A stretch of DNA of 64,000 nucleotides from Chloropicon primus (GCA_023205875.1 CP060762.1:496001-560000); one strand, 5' to 3'. Counted from the stretch's first letter, positions 20,268 through 30,430 are shown. The notes: generated from the letters alone by a model not told the origin. Program-made: numbers and translations.

Positions 20268-22301
20268 ATGTTTGGTACTGCTGCGAGTGGTGGGGCGTCG
20301 TCGATGGAGCCAACGGGCGTCGTTCATGTGAACCTGATGTTCTACGTCTCGGCGTTGGTCGTCCTGACGTCCCTCGGTGCGTTGTACGTCAAGTACGCAG
20401 CGTCCAAATCCAAGGAGTACGACCTGTATGCTCCCAGGCAGAACGGGACCCAGGAGCAGCAGGCGGAGGGTCCCAAGGTCTCGGTGCTGTTCGGGACGCA
20501 GACCGGAACCGCGGAGAGGTTCGCGAACCAGATCAGCGAGGAGATCAACGAGAGGTACCCCAAGGTGAAGGCTGCGGCGTATGACATAGAGACGTACGAC
20601 CACGAGAACAAGCTAGAGGCCGAGGAGCTCGCCTTGTTCTGCGTCGCCACGTACGGCGACGGGGAGCCGACGGACTCCGCCCTGAACTTCACGACCTGGA
20701 TGGGCGACTTGGTGTCCAAGGGGGAGGAGGACGGCTCGATGCCGTTGAAGGGCCTCAAGTATGGCGTGTTCGCGCTGGGGAACAAGCAGTACGAGCACTA
20801 TTGCGCCTGCGGAAAGCTCGTGGACAGGCGCCTCAAGGCCCTCGGCGCGACGCAGGTGATCGAGAGGGGCGAGGGCGACGACGACGCCAACATCGAGGAC
20901 GACTTTGCCGCCTGGAAGGAGAAGCTTTGGGTCGAGTTGGACAACTTGGGCTACGCCGCCGCCACGAAGATGAACGGGGCGAACGGCCACCACGCCAACG
21001 GGAACGGGGTGGCGGTCAAGAAAACTCCCAGCAAGGCCCCGGAGGAGTTCTCCGTGGAGAAGGTTGCGGGCACGGCGAGCCTCTGGCGCTTCGACAAGGC
21101 GGAGATCGGACCAAACTCCCCGGTCGAGGTCCCGGTCTCGGAGAGGAGGGAGCTCCACACGTCCGAGTCGGACAGGTCCTGCATCCACGCCGAGCTAGAC
21201 ATCTCGGGGACCAACCTTTCGTACGAGACGGGGGACCACGTGGGCATCTTCGCCAGCAACCCGCCCGAGCTGGTCTCGGAGGCTCTCAAGCGCCTGGATT
21301 ACGACGGCAAGTCCTTCGTCAAGCTGACGGCCAAGCCTGGGTCCAAGCTCTCCAAGCTGATGTTCGAGGGGAAGGCCATGTCGATCAGGGACCTCGTGTC
21401 CTACTTCTTGGACTTGCAGTCCCCTCCGCGGAAGGAGTCCCTGCTGGCGCTGGCGGCGTGCGCCTCCGACCCAAAGGAGAAGGCCAGGCTCGAGCATCTC
21501 GCGAGCAAGGAGGGGAGGGACGAGTACAGGAGCTACATTTTGGACGACCTGAGGTCTCTGCTGGAGGTCCTCCAGGCTTTCCCGAGCGCCAAGCCTAGCT
21601 TGGGCGTCTTCGCGGCCAGGATCGCCCCAAAGCTGCAACCCAGGTTCTACAGCATCTCCTCCTCCCCTCTCAAGCACCCCAAGAGCATCCACATCTCGTG
21701 CGCCTTGGTGGAAGGCGACTCGCCCACGGGAAGGTACCACAAGCGCGTAGCGAGCACTTGGCTCTCCAGGTGCAAGCCAAACTCGTCCAAGATCGCCGTT
21801 TTCGTCAGGAAGTCTAACTTCAAGTTGCCCCAGAAGGCGGAGGCCCCCATCATCATGATCGGCCCAGGCACCGGCTTTGCCCCCTTCAGGGGGTTCTTGC
21901 AGGAGAGGGAGGCCCAGGCCTCGATGGGCGGAGCTGGGCTCGGGGAGGCTCACCTTTACTTTGGGTGCAGGAGCAGGACCAAGGACTTCATCTACGAGGA
22001 CGAGATCATGGGCTGGAAGGAGTCTGATGTGCTGTCCATGTTGAACTGCGCGTTCTCGAGGGACCAGGCGAAGAAGGTCTACGTTCAAGATCTGATCAAG
22101 CAGAGGGCACAGGAGTTCTACCGCCTGATCGGGGAGGAGAAGGCTTCTCTGTACATTTGCGGGGACAAGAACATGGCGAAGGACGTCAACCTCGTCTTGC
22201 ATTCCATTATCCAGCAGCAGGGGGGCAAGACCAGCTCCGAGGCCGAGGGGATGATCAAGGACATGCAGACGGAAGGAAGGTACATGCGGGACGTGTGGTG
22301 A
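20268..22301 (+). CDS. CPR: NADPH-cytochrome P450 reductase
   Basis: 677 aa, one exon, the usual length for the family. Seen: a short N-terminal anchor at about residues 18-44 (LMFYVSALVVLTSLGALYVK); a flavodoxin-like FMN domain with LFGTQTGTAERFA, ATYGDGEPTDSAL and FALGNKQYEHYC; a connecting domain; the FAD motif PRFYSISSSP; the NADPH part with MIGPGTGFAPFRGFLQER and YFGCRSRTKDFIY; and the aromatic C-terminus DVW, where the last Trp stacks on FAD in known structures. Known: transfers electrons from NADPH through FAD and FMN to ER cytochromes P450, and to squalene monooxygenase and heme oxygenase. Convergent with PEX13. Confidence 0.97.
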   Translation: MFGTAASGGASSMEPTGVVHVNLMFYVSALVVLTSLGALYVKYAASKSKEYDLYAPRQNGTQEQQAEGPKVSVLFGTQTGTAERFANQISEEINERYPKVKAAAYDIETYDHENKLEAEELALFCVATYGDGEPTDSALNFTTWMGDLVSKGEEDGSMPLKGLKYGVFALGNKQYEHYCACGKLVDRRLKALGATQVIERGEGDDDANIEDDFAAWKEKLWVELDNLGYAAATKMNGANGHHANGNGVAVKKTPSKAPEEFSVEKVAGTASLWRFDKAEIGPNSPVEVPVSERRELHTSESDRSCIHAELDISGTNLSYETGDHVGIFASNPPELVSEALKRLDYDGKSFVKLTAKPGSKLSKLMFEGKAMSIRDLVSYFLDLQSPPRKESLLALAACASDPKEKARLEHLASKEGRDEYRSYILDDLRSLLEVLQAFPSAKPSLGVFAARIAPKLQPRFYSISSSPLKHPKSIHISCALVEGDSPTGRYHKRVASTWLSRCKPNSSKIAVFVRKSNFKLPQKAEAPIIMIGPGTGFAPFRGFLQEREAQASMGGAGLGEAHLYFGCRSRTKDFIYEDEIMGWKESDVLSMLNCAFSRDQAKKVYVQDLIKQRAQEFYRLIGEEKASLYICGDKNMAKDVNLVLHSIIQQQGGKTSSEAEGMIKDMQTEGRYMRDVW

Positions 22302-22463
22302 TTGGAGGGGGGCTTTGGTGATTGATCCCGGTTTTTTCATTCTATTTTTATATTAAGTTTGTGTGTAATAATGTAGCTCTTCCTTTTCTTTTTCTGAAAA
22401 AGAAAAACAAGTATTGTTGTTGTTGTTGTTGTCCGAGTCTCATCATCAGAATTGTGCCGCCCC

Positions 22464-23452
22464 TCACGAGGACTTGGGCCAAAAGTTGTCCAGCTTCTCC
22501 TTTCCGACCGCCGATGATGGGGTCACGCCGCTCACGGGGGTTCCATTGAGGCCCTGCACCTGGCCCATCATCGGGTTGCCGTGGGGGCCAGGAGGGCCAG
22601 GAGGAGGCTGAGGCCTGAGCGAGGCCGGTATCTTCAGACCAAGCATCCTCAGCACAAACCTCGCCATCTCGGCGTACAAAGAGCCGCTCCTGTCGACGAG
22701 CATGAGAATTGCGCTGATGAAGAAGTTCAAAGCGTGAACGTTCTCGTCCACCAGGAACGCGAGCCTCCCAAACAGGTCGAAGGCCGAGTGAAGGGCTCTC
22801 AAGAATGTCTGCCAGCCGCTCGGCGGGGCGGGAGGTCCCCCCTGCATGCCTGGCTGCATGCCGTTCATACCGTTCATGCCCATGCCCATGCCATACCCTG
22901 AAAGAGAGAGAGGGAGAGAGAGGGAGTCAGCAGCGAGCCTTGGAAGCTTCGAAGAAGAAGGACTTGGACACCCACGCAAACCCACGCAACACGTGCGTTT
23001 CGGAGGAAAGAAGAAAGAAAGAAAGAAAGAAAGAAGAACCTACCTCCCATGCCGCCGTATCCCATGCCTCCCATGCCGCCGTACATAGAACCGTATCCTG
23101 AGCCGTACATAGAACCGTACCCTGAGCCCATGTAGGAGCCTCCCATGTAGCCTCCTGTTCCGTATGAACCGTACCTGTTCCCGTAAAGACCTCCCCCGTA
23201 GCCTCCCATGCCTCCCATGCCGTACGAGCCCCCGTACATGCCCGATCCACCCGCGAACGCGCTCCCGTACTGCCTCTGGCCGTACGACGTCGACGCTTCC
23301 ATGGCGTCCTCGCCCCTGAGGTCTGCCCCTCCTCCCTCTGGCGTCTGCGCTTGCGTCGCTGCTGCTTGCTGCGCCACTTGAGTCACTTCGACGGACGTCG
23401 GCGTCGCGCTTCCGCGAGATATCTGCCAAGGCTTAGCCGGTGGTGCTGACAT
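22464..23452 (-). CDS. PEX13: PEX13-like peroxisomal import protein, no SH3 domain (2 exons)
   Basis: Join of 23044-23452 and 22464-22897, 280 aa. The 146-bp intron (22898-23043) has GTAGGT and TTTTCAG and restores the frame inside a Gly-rich run. Seen: start [10 protein letters not shown] (family N-termini share a PPxxPWE-like motif), a long Gly/Tyr/Met/Ser-rich stretch of YGxMYG and GGYGG repeats at about residues 60-160, then the conserved membrane region [20 protein letters not shown] and [14 protein letters not shown]. Known: PEX13 docks import receptors at the peroxisome membrane, and its YG-rich region forms a cohesive selective phase in the pore. It ends after a Pro/Gly-rich tail with no SH3 domain, as in plants and unlike yeast or animals. 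Confidence 0.85.
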
Positions 23453-23743
23453 AGTTCCGCTCTCTCAAAGCCCAAGCGCTCCTCTTGTTTGCTTCCTCTT
23501 CGCCTTCCTCGCCTCTCGCCCTTCTGCCGCCTTTTTCTGACCACGACGACGAGGATCCCCAGGGCAGATGAATGGAGATATTGGATGATGATGATGTCAC
23601 TGGAGGAGGATATGGATATGGAGAGGACATTAATGTGATGATGGTGGATGATTACAGGCCATGCCTGGTTACTATTACGTCTTCTTCTTCTTCTTCAGCT
23701 TCGTTCGTCCTTCTGTATGCTCCTCTCTCGCTTCTCTTGGGTC
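23453..23743. other. Gap between PEX13 start and the AGC kinase 3' end
   Basis: 291 bp with both neighbours on the minus strand. GAT/GGA-rich runs (about 23570-23650) and CTT runs (about 23682-23698). No gene seen. Confidence 0.4.
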
Positions 23744-25468
23744 TCAGAGCTCGTTCTGGGCCGACTTCTCGGAGTTGAAGTTGAAGCTGGAGATCCAAGG
23801 AATCTCTGGCACGTTCTCGTCGATCACAGAGTCGACGTGCTTCTCCCTGGTGAACATGACGTCAAAGTTGCTCACGTCGATGGAGTCCTCCATCGATGGC
23901 TTCCAGGGCCCCGGGTCCTCCCTCTTCATGACCCGGTCCCAGTCCACCGCGGCGAAGAAAGGGTGGGACTTGACCTCCTGCATGCCCCCCGCACCGATCC
24001 TCTTGTAAGGCAGCTTGCTGAGGAGGCCCGTGAGAAGGGACTTGGCTTCGCCCGACATGGTCTCCGGGTACTTGGGCTGCGCCTTCAGGATGTTGTTGTA
24101 CATCTGCATGTGGTTGGGGTGGTAAAAAGGGTGCCGGCCCACGAGCATCTCGTACAGGAGAACCCCCAGGGCCCAGCAGTCGATCTCCTCGCCGTACCCC
24201 TGCTTCTGCAGGATCTCCGGCGCCATGAACTCCGGGGTGCCGCAGATGGTGTACGTCTGAAACCCGTTGCACTCCTTGACGAGCCCAAAGTCCGTCAGGC
24301 GCAGGTGGCCCTCCTCGTCGATCAGGATGTTCTCCGGCTTCAAGTCGCGGTAGATGACGTTCATGCGGTGGAGGTACTCGATGGCCAGGATCACCTCCGC
24401 GCAGTAGACCCTGGCATCGGGTTCGCTCAACCTCTTGACCTGCTGCAGCCTGTGGAAGAGCTCCCCTCCGGGGCAGTAGTCCAGGGCCATGTAAGCCCTC
24501 GTTTCCGTCTGGAACGCGTAGTGGATGCCCACGATGAAGGGGTGCTTCACCCTCGACAGGATCGACCTCTCCACGAGGGTGTTCCTCAGCTGGCCTTTCG
24601 CTTCGAGGACCTCCCTCTTGAGAATCTTGACCGCGTACAGCTTGCCCGTGTCCTTCTTCTTCGCGAGGACGACCTTGCCGTACTGCCCTCTGCCGATGAC
24701 GCTGAGCCAATCGAACTTGTTCTTGTGCATCTCGCTCGCGGAGTTCAGCTCCATCACCTGCTGGGTCCACTTGCGGACGGACTCCTCGCTCTCCGCGCAC
24801 AGCAGCAGCGTCCTGTAGGGGGAGATGACCGCGAACTTGTGCTTCTCGCCCCCTCCCCCGGCCTCCCCATCCATGGGGATGACGGAGGCCTCGTCGATGT
24901 GGCGCACGCAACCGATGGGCGTCTCGTCCTTCTGGCTCTTGAAGTAGTAGAGCTTGTCGTCGTAGAGCTTGAACCAGCGCTTCTTCCACGTTCTCACGAA
25001 GCTCCCTTGCTTTGTCAGGTACCCCTCGAAGCGGACGTCGCCACCGAGCTCGGGTATGTCGTACTCCAGCACGGTCTTGTCGCTGAACTCGTGGCTGATG
25101 AACACTTGCATGATCTTCCTCGACACTTGGCCCTGGATGCTGTTCAGGGCCTCGATGATCTCCTCGATGAACACGAACCTCTTCCTCTCGTCGCTCACCA
25201 GGAAGTTCGAGATGTTGTACTTGCTCGTGAAGTACTTGCTCGACTCAGGGAGGACCTTCTTCAGGATCTCGTGCAAGTGCTTGAAGTGGCCAAAGCTCCT
25301 TCGAACCTTGCGACTCTGCCGGAATGCCGCGCTGCTCGTCGTCTCCGTCACCTTCACGTTATAGTAAAGCTTCCCGCCGTGGTCCAGGCCCGTCCCGCTC
25401 AGCTCCAGCTTCAACGCTCGCACGGAACCCACGGAGGCTCCGCCAGAGGTGCTCGGTTGTCCATCCAT
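23744..25468 (-). CDS. AGC protein kinase with PX and PH domains (AKT/SGK-related)
   Basis: 574 aa from the ATG at 25468 (MDGQPSTSGG). The frame stays open upstream to 25885 but is low-complexity there. Domains: PX at about 15-130 (RRSFGHFKHLHEILKKVLPE), PH at about 140-245 (GYLTKQGSFVRTWKKRWFKL), kinase at about 252-510. Kinase motifs: IGRGQYGKVVLA, AVKILKRE (Lys about 277), VIYRDLKPENIL, LTDFGLVKE, activation-loop YTICGTPEFMAPE. The C-tail has an AGC turn motif (FDVMFTREKHVDS). Known: AKT uses PH and CISK/SGK3 uses PX to find phosphoinositides. Here both precede one kinase. Odd: the hydrophobic-motif-like end ISSFNF has Asn where the phosphorylated Ser/Thr usually sits. Inference: a phosphoinositide-responsive kinase at endosome or plasma membrane. 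Confidence 0.93.
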   Translation of the reverse strand: MDGQPSTSGGASVGSVRALKLELSGTGLDHGGKLYYNVKVTETTSSAAFRQSRKVRRSFGHFKHLHEILKKVLPESSKYFTSKYNISNFLVSDERKRFVFIEEIIEALNSIQGQVSRKIMQVFISHEFSDKTVLEYDIPELGGDVRFEGYLTKQGSFVRTWKKRWFKLYDDKLYYFKSQKDETPIGCVRHIDEASVIPMDGEAGGGGEKHKFAVISPYRTLLLCAESEESVRKWTQQVMELNSASEMHKNKFDWLSVIGRGQYGKVVLAKKKDTGKLYAVKILKREVLEAKGQLRNTLVERSILSRVKHPFIVGIHYAFQTETRAYMALDYCPGGELFHRLQQVKRLSEPDARVYCAEVILAIEYLHRMNVIYRDLKPENILIDEEGHLRLTDFGLVKECNGFQTYTICGTPEFMAPEILQKQGYGEEIDCWALGVLLYEMLVGRHPFYHPNHMQMYNNILKAQPKYPETMSGEAKSLLTGLLSKLPYKRIGAGGMQEVKSHPFFAAVDWDRVMKREDPGPWKPSMEDSIDVSNFDVMFTREKHVDSVIDENVPEIPWISSFNFNSEKSAQNEL

Positions 25469-26214
25469 CGCAGCAGATGAGGCTGATGCTGGTGCTGATG
25501 GTGTCCCAACGCTTCCAACGAAGCAAAGATACCGTCTTGGTGGCACGCCTCGAAAGGTGATCAGACGTGCTCTCGCCCCAAGCCCTCCTCGGCTCAACCT
25601 CGGCCTTCCTCCAGCACGGACTCCCCCACCCCACTCCTTGGCTTCACCCCTCGTCTGCCGAGTAGACCTTCCCTCACGCCCTTTCCAACCCCTCCGACCT
25701 CCAAATCGCTCGAGAGAGGTGTCCCTCGAAAGAGAATGAGTTACCCTTCCACCAAGTCTCGACCCCTCGCTCCCTTCCGTTACTCCTCCGACTCCAGTGC
25801 CCTCCGAAGGAACGCCACCACCGACTGCTGGGCCCCACAACACAAGTTTTTGAACCCGTCCGTTAATCAACGACTTTAACACCATTCCATGAGAGACGTT
25901 ATTTTTAGAGGAAGGATAATTTGAGGCGCAGAGAGCCCGGAGGCCCTCGACATCTCGTGGTCAGGGGTGGCGAGCACAGTGGCGGGCACTTTTGAGGCAA
26001 GGTAAGTCCGTGTGGATGGTGACGAGAGGTGTCGTCGCGTTGCATCTGGACGTATTCCTCGTCTCGTTCTCTTTCCGTGAACCCCTCTCATGAAGCGAAT
26101 GGCGCTGGGGCGAAGATGCCAGGAGTTGTTGTTGTTGTTGTTGTTGATGATGATGATGATGATGATGACTAAAACTTCAAGCTCTCCTCCCTTTGCTTCC
26201 TGTGCCGTGATGGA
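25469..26214. promoter_or_regulatory. Divergent promoter between the AGC kinase and the HLIP gene
   Basis: 746 bp. Contains a GTT/GAT triplet run (26125-26168). The kinase frame stays open over 25469-25885 without a better start, which is read as leader with codon-like bias and not as protein. No other gene seen. Confidence 0.45.
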
Positions 26215-26850
26215 ATGATGGCAGACAACACGCGAGCGACGGACGGAGAGATGATGCAAGGGTCTGTTGGAGTGAGGGGACTGGGGTGTGGGAAGGTCGG
26301 CGTCGTCCGGGCGAAGGCGAGGGCGGTGCCGTCTTCGAGGGGGCTGAGGCTCAGGGGAAGGAGGGACCAGCAGTCTCTCTCGTCGACGGTGGTGGTGCGG
26401 GCTCAGGAGGAGGAGGGCATCCAGGAGGTTCTCTCCAAGGGCTTCGCGTCCGCGATGAAGTTCGTCGAGAGTCTCCGGGACGAGAAGCCGCCGTCGTCCG
26501 GTGGTGGTGGAGGAGCCCCGAAGAGCGAGGGGGACTCCGGCGTCGTCGGCAGCGTGGTCCAGTGGGTCAACGAGCAGATCTACGACAAGACGGAGGGTGA
26601 CAACAGGGTGACTCTGGTCGACGAGGACCTGGTCTCGAGGGTCAAGGCCCCCGACGGCGTCACCTTCCCCACGCAGAGCCCAAAGCTCCCAAAGCTCACC
26701 ATGGGGTTCACTCACATGGCGGAGAGGTGGAACAGCCGCGCGTCGATGGTTGGGTTCTTCTCCCTCCTGTTCATTGAGCTCGTCACGGGCAAAGGTCTGC
26801 TGGAGCTCTTGGGACTCCAGGTGGGCAACGGACTCGGATTCGAGCTGTAA
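26215..26850 (+). CDS. High-light-inducible / LHC-like protein, plastid
   Basis: 211 aa, single exon; alternative ATGs lie at 26218 and further in (MMQGS). Seen: an Arg/Ser/Val-rich leader ending near STVVVRAQ, typical of a chloroplast transit peptide; a polar Gly/Ser linker; then near residue 170 the chlorophyll-binding signature AERWNSRASMVGFFSLLFIE and one hydrophobic helix running into LVTGKGLLELLG. Glu, Asn and Arg are the LHC-type ligands (ExxNxR). Known: HLIP and one-helix proteins bind chlorophyll and carotenoid and protect photosystem assembly under light stress. Only one helix is visible, so it is HLIP/OHP-like, not a three-helix antenna protein. It is the clearest sign of a photosynthetic host in this window. 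Confidence 0.9.
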   Translation: MMADNTRATDGEMMQGSVGVRGLGCGKVGVVRAKARAVPSSRGLRLRGRRDQQSLSSTVVVRAQEEEGIQEVLSKGFASAMKFVESLRDEKPPSSGGGGGAPKSEGDSGVVGSVVQWVNEQIYDKTEGDNRVTLVDEDLVSRVKAPDGVTFPTQSPKLPKLTMGFTHMAERWNSRASMVGFFSLLFIELVTGKGLLELLGLQVGNGLGFEL

Positions 26851-26990
26851 GGAACAAGAGATGGGTGACCGGACAACAAAAAGAGAGGCGCCGCGGTACT
26901 GCTTCACTACTAAGGTACACAAAAGATGTAATATAGGTGTTTTTGGAAGAGCGCTTCTCTCTCTCTCTCTCTACCTGCCTGCCTCTCTCG

Positions 26991-27005
26991 CCCCCCCCCC
27001 CCCCC
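26991..27005. repeat. C15 homopolymer in a convergent 3' gap
   Basis: Fifteen consecutive C after a CT run (26956-26971), between the stops of the HLIP gene and RAE1. Such tracts are prone to length error in assemblies. Confidence 0.95.
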
Positions 27006-27028
27006 GCCTTGCATCGATCCTTCCACGG

Positions 27029-28497
27029 CTACTTCTTCCTCGGCTTCGACTTGACTTCGCTGTCTTGCACGGCGTGGAGCATGATGTAGTTCTGCGACTG
27101 GCTAGGGTTGTACTCAGAGCTTCCCCGGCTCCAATCGTAAGACACAGCGTAGGCCAAGATCGACCCATCCCCGTTAAAGCTGCAGCACGGAATCGGCTGA
27201 GAACACGCTTGCATCGCCTTGAGCCTCTGCTTCGTGTCCTTGTCCCAGAAGTTGTAAGCACCGTCGCCACCAACCGTCGCAAACGTGCCGTACCGAGGGT
27301 GAAACGCTATGTCGTTCACCGAGTAGATGTGATTCCCGTCGCCCCTGTGGCATTTGAAAGTGAAGTTCGCCTTGGGGTCGCTTGGATCCTCCACGTGATG
27401 CACCGCAACCCTTCCTTCGATGGAGCCTATGAGGTAGCCCATCCTGTTCGGGAACGCCGCGATCGTCCTCGTCTGATACTTCAACGGGGAGACGACCTTC
27501 TTGTACACTTGCTGCGGGGCGGTCTGAAGGTTGAAGATCTCAATGTGCCTCTCCGCGGTTCCGACAACGAGAAGAGGGAAGTTCAAAGAAAGCGCGTAGC
27601 ACCTCTCCGGAAGCTGGTGCACGTGGACGGCGTTTGGCGATCTCAAATCCCAATACCTGAGAGTCCTGTCCCAGCCACCTGTGACGAGCATGTTGAGCTC
27701 TGAGATGTAGGCCATCCGCCTGATGGGAGCATCGTGGGCCGCAACCTGCTGCTGCTGGTTCGACTGCAAGTCCCACATCTTCGCCTGGTTGTCACAGCCC
27801 GCGGAGAATATCTTCGACCCGTCACTGTGCCAGGCACTGCAAAGCACCGGAGCCTGGTGCGTTTGGGACGCCTTGGGAATCGCTTGGCCGTTCTGCTGCA
27901 CGTCCCAGCAACGCACCTGCGGAGCCGAGCGAGAGGAGGGCGGCAACGAAAAACCAAACCAAACCAAACCAAATACCAAAAGAAAAGTCAGTCTCCGAGG
28001 CTTCCCTCCCTCTCGTCACCTCAACCGCTGCTTCAGGCGAGGCGGAGGCGAGGACAGGATCGACTCGCTCACTGCACCGCATCGCATCGCATCGCTTGTC
28101 CTGCTCTCTTACCTGATTATCCCAAGACGTCGCTACGAGCAAGTTGGCTCTTGGGCTCCATGCCAAGCTCGAGACTCCATCCGTTGGCGGCTGCGAGACC
28201 TGCGGCATGAGGAAGCGACGACGAGACGAGCGGAAGGTCAGAGCACATCGCGCCAGGCTTCGATCTCAGCCCCACACGGCCATCCCACTTCTCCGCCTCC
28301 TTTGGAATGAAACCGAACACACTCCTCCATCATCACTCCATCTCCATCACTCGAGCGAGGAGAGGAGGAGAGGAGAAACAGACGAGAGAGGAGAGGAGAG
28401 GAGGGGAGAGGCAAAAGTCGATGGAGAGGGTGTCAGTCTTCCTTACCTCGAAATCATTGTTCGGGTTGTGGTTCTGAGGACTGGCGCGGAAAGCCAT
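27029..28497 (-). CDS. RAE1: RAE1/GLE2 mRNA export WD40 protein (3 exons)
   Basis: Join of 28447-28497, 28113-28199 and 27029-27916 on the minus strand, 341 aa. Introns of 247 bp (GTAAGG...CCGCAG) and 196 bp (GTAAGA...CCGCAG), both phase 0. Joined, the start reads NPNNDFEVSQPPTDGVSSLA followed by SWDNQVRCWDV, matching the RAE1 opening (human NPNKDIEV..., VRCWEV). The remaining WD repeats match RAE1: SAGCDNQAKMWDL, VTGGWDRTLRYWDLR, VGTAERHIEIFNL, GSIEGRVAVHHV, HPRYGTFATVGGDGAYNFWD. Known: RAE1 binds the GLEBS motif of NUP98 at the nuclear pore, aids mRNA export and functions at the spindle. Length agrees with the usual 340-370 aa. A non-ATG upstream extension is open but not needed. Confidence 0.94.
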
Positions 28498-28918
28498 TGC
28501 GTCCCAACTGCCGTTCGTCGACGGCGCCAAAGGAAAGTTTTAGTTTTTTTTTTCTGAGAGGGGAGGGGAGGAAATGGCGGATGGTGAGTGAATGGCGGAT
28601 GGTGATGGGTGGCGAATGGTGGTGATGGAGTTCCGAGCTGATGCGTGATCATGGAAGTTGGACACAAAGATTGTTGCTTTCAAGCTGACACCGGACTAGA
28701 CCTGCTCGAGGAGGAAGAGAGCTGCTTCAAGTTCATCCAGTGGTGGTGACCTTCTACACACAAGTTGGACTGATTCTACAGCCAAGCCAAGCAGAGGAGG
28801 GAGGGATTGGAGATGGAGGGAGCACAGGAGGAGGCGCGGGTGGTGTGGTGTGATGGGGACGAGGACGGGGACGAGGTGCGTGACGGATGGCACTGCACTT
28901 CGCTATCCTTTTGCATTT
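28498..28918. promoter_or_regulatory. Gap between PWP1 3' end and RAE1 start
   Basis: 421 bp upstream of RAE1. AATGGCGGATGGTG occurs twice (28572-28585 and 28590-28603), followed by degenerate copies to about 28630. No gene seen. Confidence 0.45.
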
Positions 28919-30430
28919 TCAGAAAGAAGGGTATTTATTATTGATTTCATCCTCGCTGCGGATGTCCCAAACGAGGAGCTCTCCCTTGGCACCTCCAACG
29001 GCCAAGAGGGGCTTCGCCTCTGGTGAGAAAGTCGTGGTGAAGACAGGACCAGTCTTGAGCTTCTTGCTTAGGATCAGCTCGGGCTCGGATCCCGAAGTGA
29101 TGTCCCACAGCTTGACCGTCTTGTCCATGGAGCCCGTGGCCAGGAGACCCTTTGCCGCTGGGTTTGGGCACAGGGAAAGGTCGCAGCAAGGTTTGTCGTG
29201 CGCTTGGACGGACCACAGAGGCTTCGATCCGCCGCCCAGCCTCGTGTCGTACTTGGCGACAACTCCGTCCTCGCAGGAAACTAAGAACGAGGTCGGGTCG
29301 TGCACATCCCAAATGAGGCTCTCCACGTCCGCTTGAAGCTCCCACCTGACGGAGTTCTCGGCCCCGGAGCGCAGGTCTGACAGGTGAATCCTTCGATCGA
29401 ATCCTCCGCTCGCCAGGACCTGGGACTCCGCCGGGTTCCACGAAATGGACTGGACCTTGTCAGTGTGGTGCCTGAGCGTGTTCACGCACAGCAGCTTCTC
29501 CAGGTCCCACAACTTGATCGTCTTGTCAGCGGAGCCGCTGGCAAGGACGTTCCTGTACTCCCAGTTCCACGCGAGCGAGAGGACGGAATCCTCGTGACTC
29601 CCGTCCTTCAGCTTCCTGCGCTCCGGCATCTTGCCCTTCTTCTTCTTCTTCTTCTTCTTCTTCTTCTTCTTCGAGGACACGCTCGAGTCCATCGCGTCGT
29701 CCCCCAGCTCCTCGTCCTCGTAGCCACCCAGAACCGCGGCGGGCTGCAGGGAATCTATCGTGGTGAGGTCCCAAATCTCGATCTCGGGGTCAAAGGTCCC
29801 GATGGCGCACATCGGCTTCCTCGAAGAGGCGCTGGACGCGTCCCTCGGATCAAAGTCCCCGCCGGCCACGCAGAGCGCGAAGGCGGGAAGGATGATATCC
29901 TGGTACACGTAAAGGTTTCCCTCCGCCCCGAGGTCCTCGTAGACCCAAACCTCCAGCTGGGACAGGTCTTCCTCGTTCTTGGCCGCCAGAATCATGTGAT
30001 CCGTGGCTCGGAGCACCATGTCGTTCTCGTCCTCAGAGTCACTGGAAGCCTCGTCGTCGTTGATGTGAGGGTCTTCCTTGTTCTCCCTGTACATGGAACC
30101 GCCCGGCCGCTTGCCTCCGTAGATTGAAGTCACGAAAGCCTTCTCGTCGTCCTCATCGTCGTAAGCGTCCATGTTCAGCTCCGCCAGGGCGCCCTCCTCC
30201 CCGGACGCCGCCGCGGCCGCCACCTTGGCCTTCCCCTTGGCTCCACCCTCCTCCTCCACCTCCTCCATCTCCTCCTCGTCATCCTCCATCACCTCCTCCC
30301 AAGATTCCTCCTCCTCATCAATCGCCAAACTCTTCAGCAGCTCCTCGTCCACTTGAAGCCCTTTCGTCGGCTTCTTCCCGGCTTGAGCTCTCACCGCCTC
30401 ACGATTCAGCCAAGCACTGCAGGATATCAT
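28919..30430 (-). CDS. PWP1: PWP1-like WD40 ribosome-biogenesis protein
   Basis: 503 aa from the ATG at 30430 (MISCSAWLNREAVRAQ; family proteins begin MISxxxWVxRG); an in-frame upstream ATG at 30445 is less likely. Seen: acidic segments near residues 35-70 and 85-150, then WD repeats including SLAWNWEYRNVLASGSADKT, HTDKVQSISWNPAESQVLAS and GLLATGSMDKTVKLWDI. A run of about twelve Lys, coded by a CTT/AAG microsatellite at 29637-29672, sits where the family has a basic insert after DSS and before the main propeller. Known: PWP1 acts in pre-rRNA processing and rDNA transcription. Divergent from the prolyl hydroxylase at 31199. Confidence 0.92.
   Translation of the reverse strand: MISCSAWLNREAVRAQAGKKPTKGLQVDEELLKSLAIDEEEESWEEVMEDDEEEMEEVEEEGGAKGKAKVAAAAASGEEGALAELNMDAYDDEDDEKAFVTSIYGGKRPGGSMYRENKEDPHINDDEASSDSEDENDMVLRATDHMILAAKNEEDLSQLEVWVYEDLGAEGNLYVYQDIILPAFALCVAGGDFDPRDASSASSRKPMCAIGTFDPEIEIWDLTTIDSLQPAAVLGGYEDEELGDDAMDSSVSSKKKKKKKKKKKKGKMPERRKLKDGSHEDSVLSLAWNWEYRNVLASGSADKTIKLWDLEKLLCVNTLRHHTDKVQSISWNPAESQVLASGGFDRRIHLSDLRSGAENSVRWELQADVESLIWDVHDPTSFLVSCEDGVVAKYDTRLGGGSKPLWSVQAHDKPCCDLSLCPNPAAKGLLATGSMDKTVKLWDITSGSEPELILSKKLKTGPVFTTTFSPEAKPLLAVGGAKGELLVWDIRSEDEINNKYPSF

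Noticed and set aside
25469-25885. N-terminal extension of the AGC kinase in the open frame upstream of 25468
   Set aside because: Low-complexity Gly/Arg-rich reading with no domain, while the PX domain begins shortly after a normal ATG at 25468.
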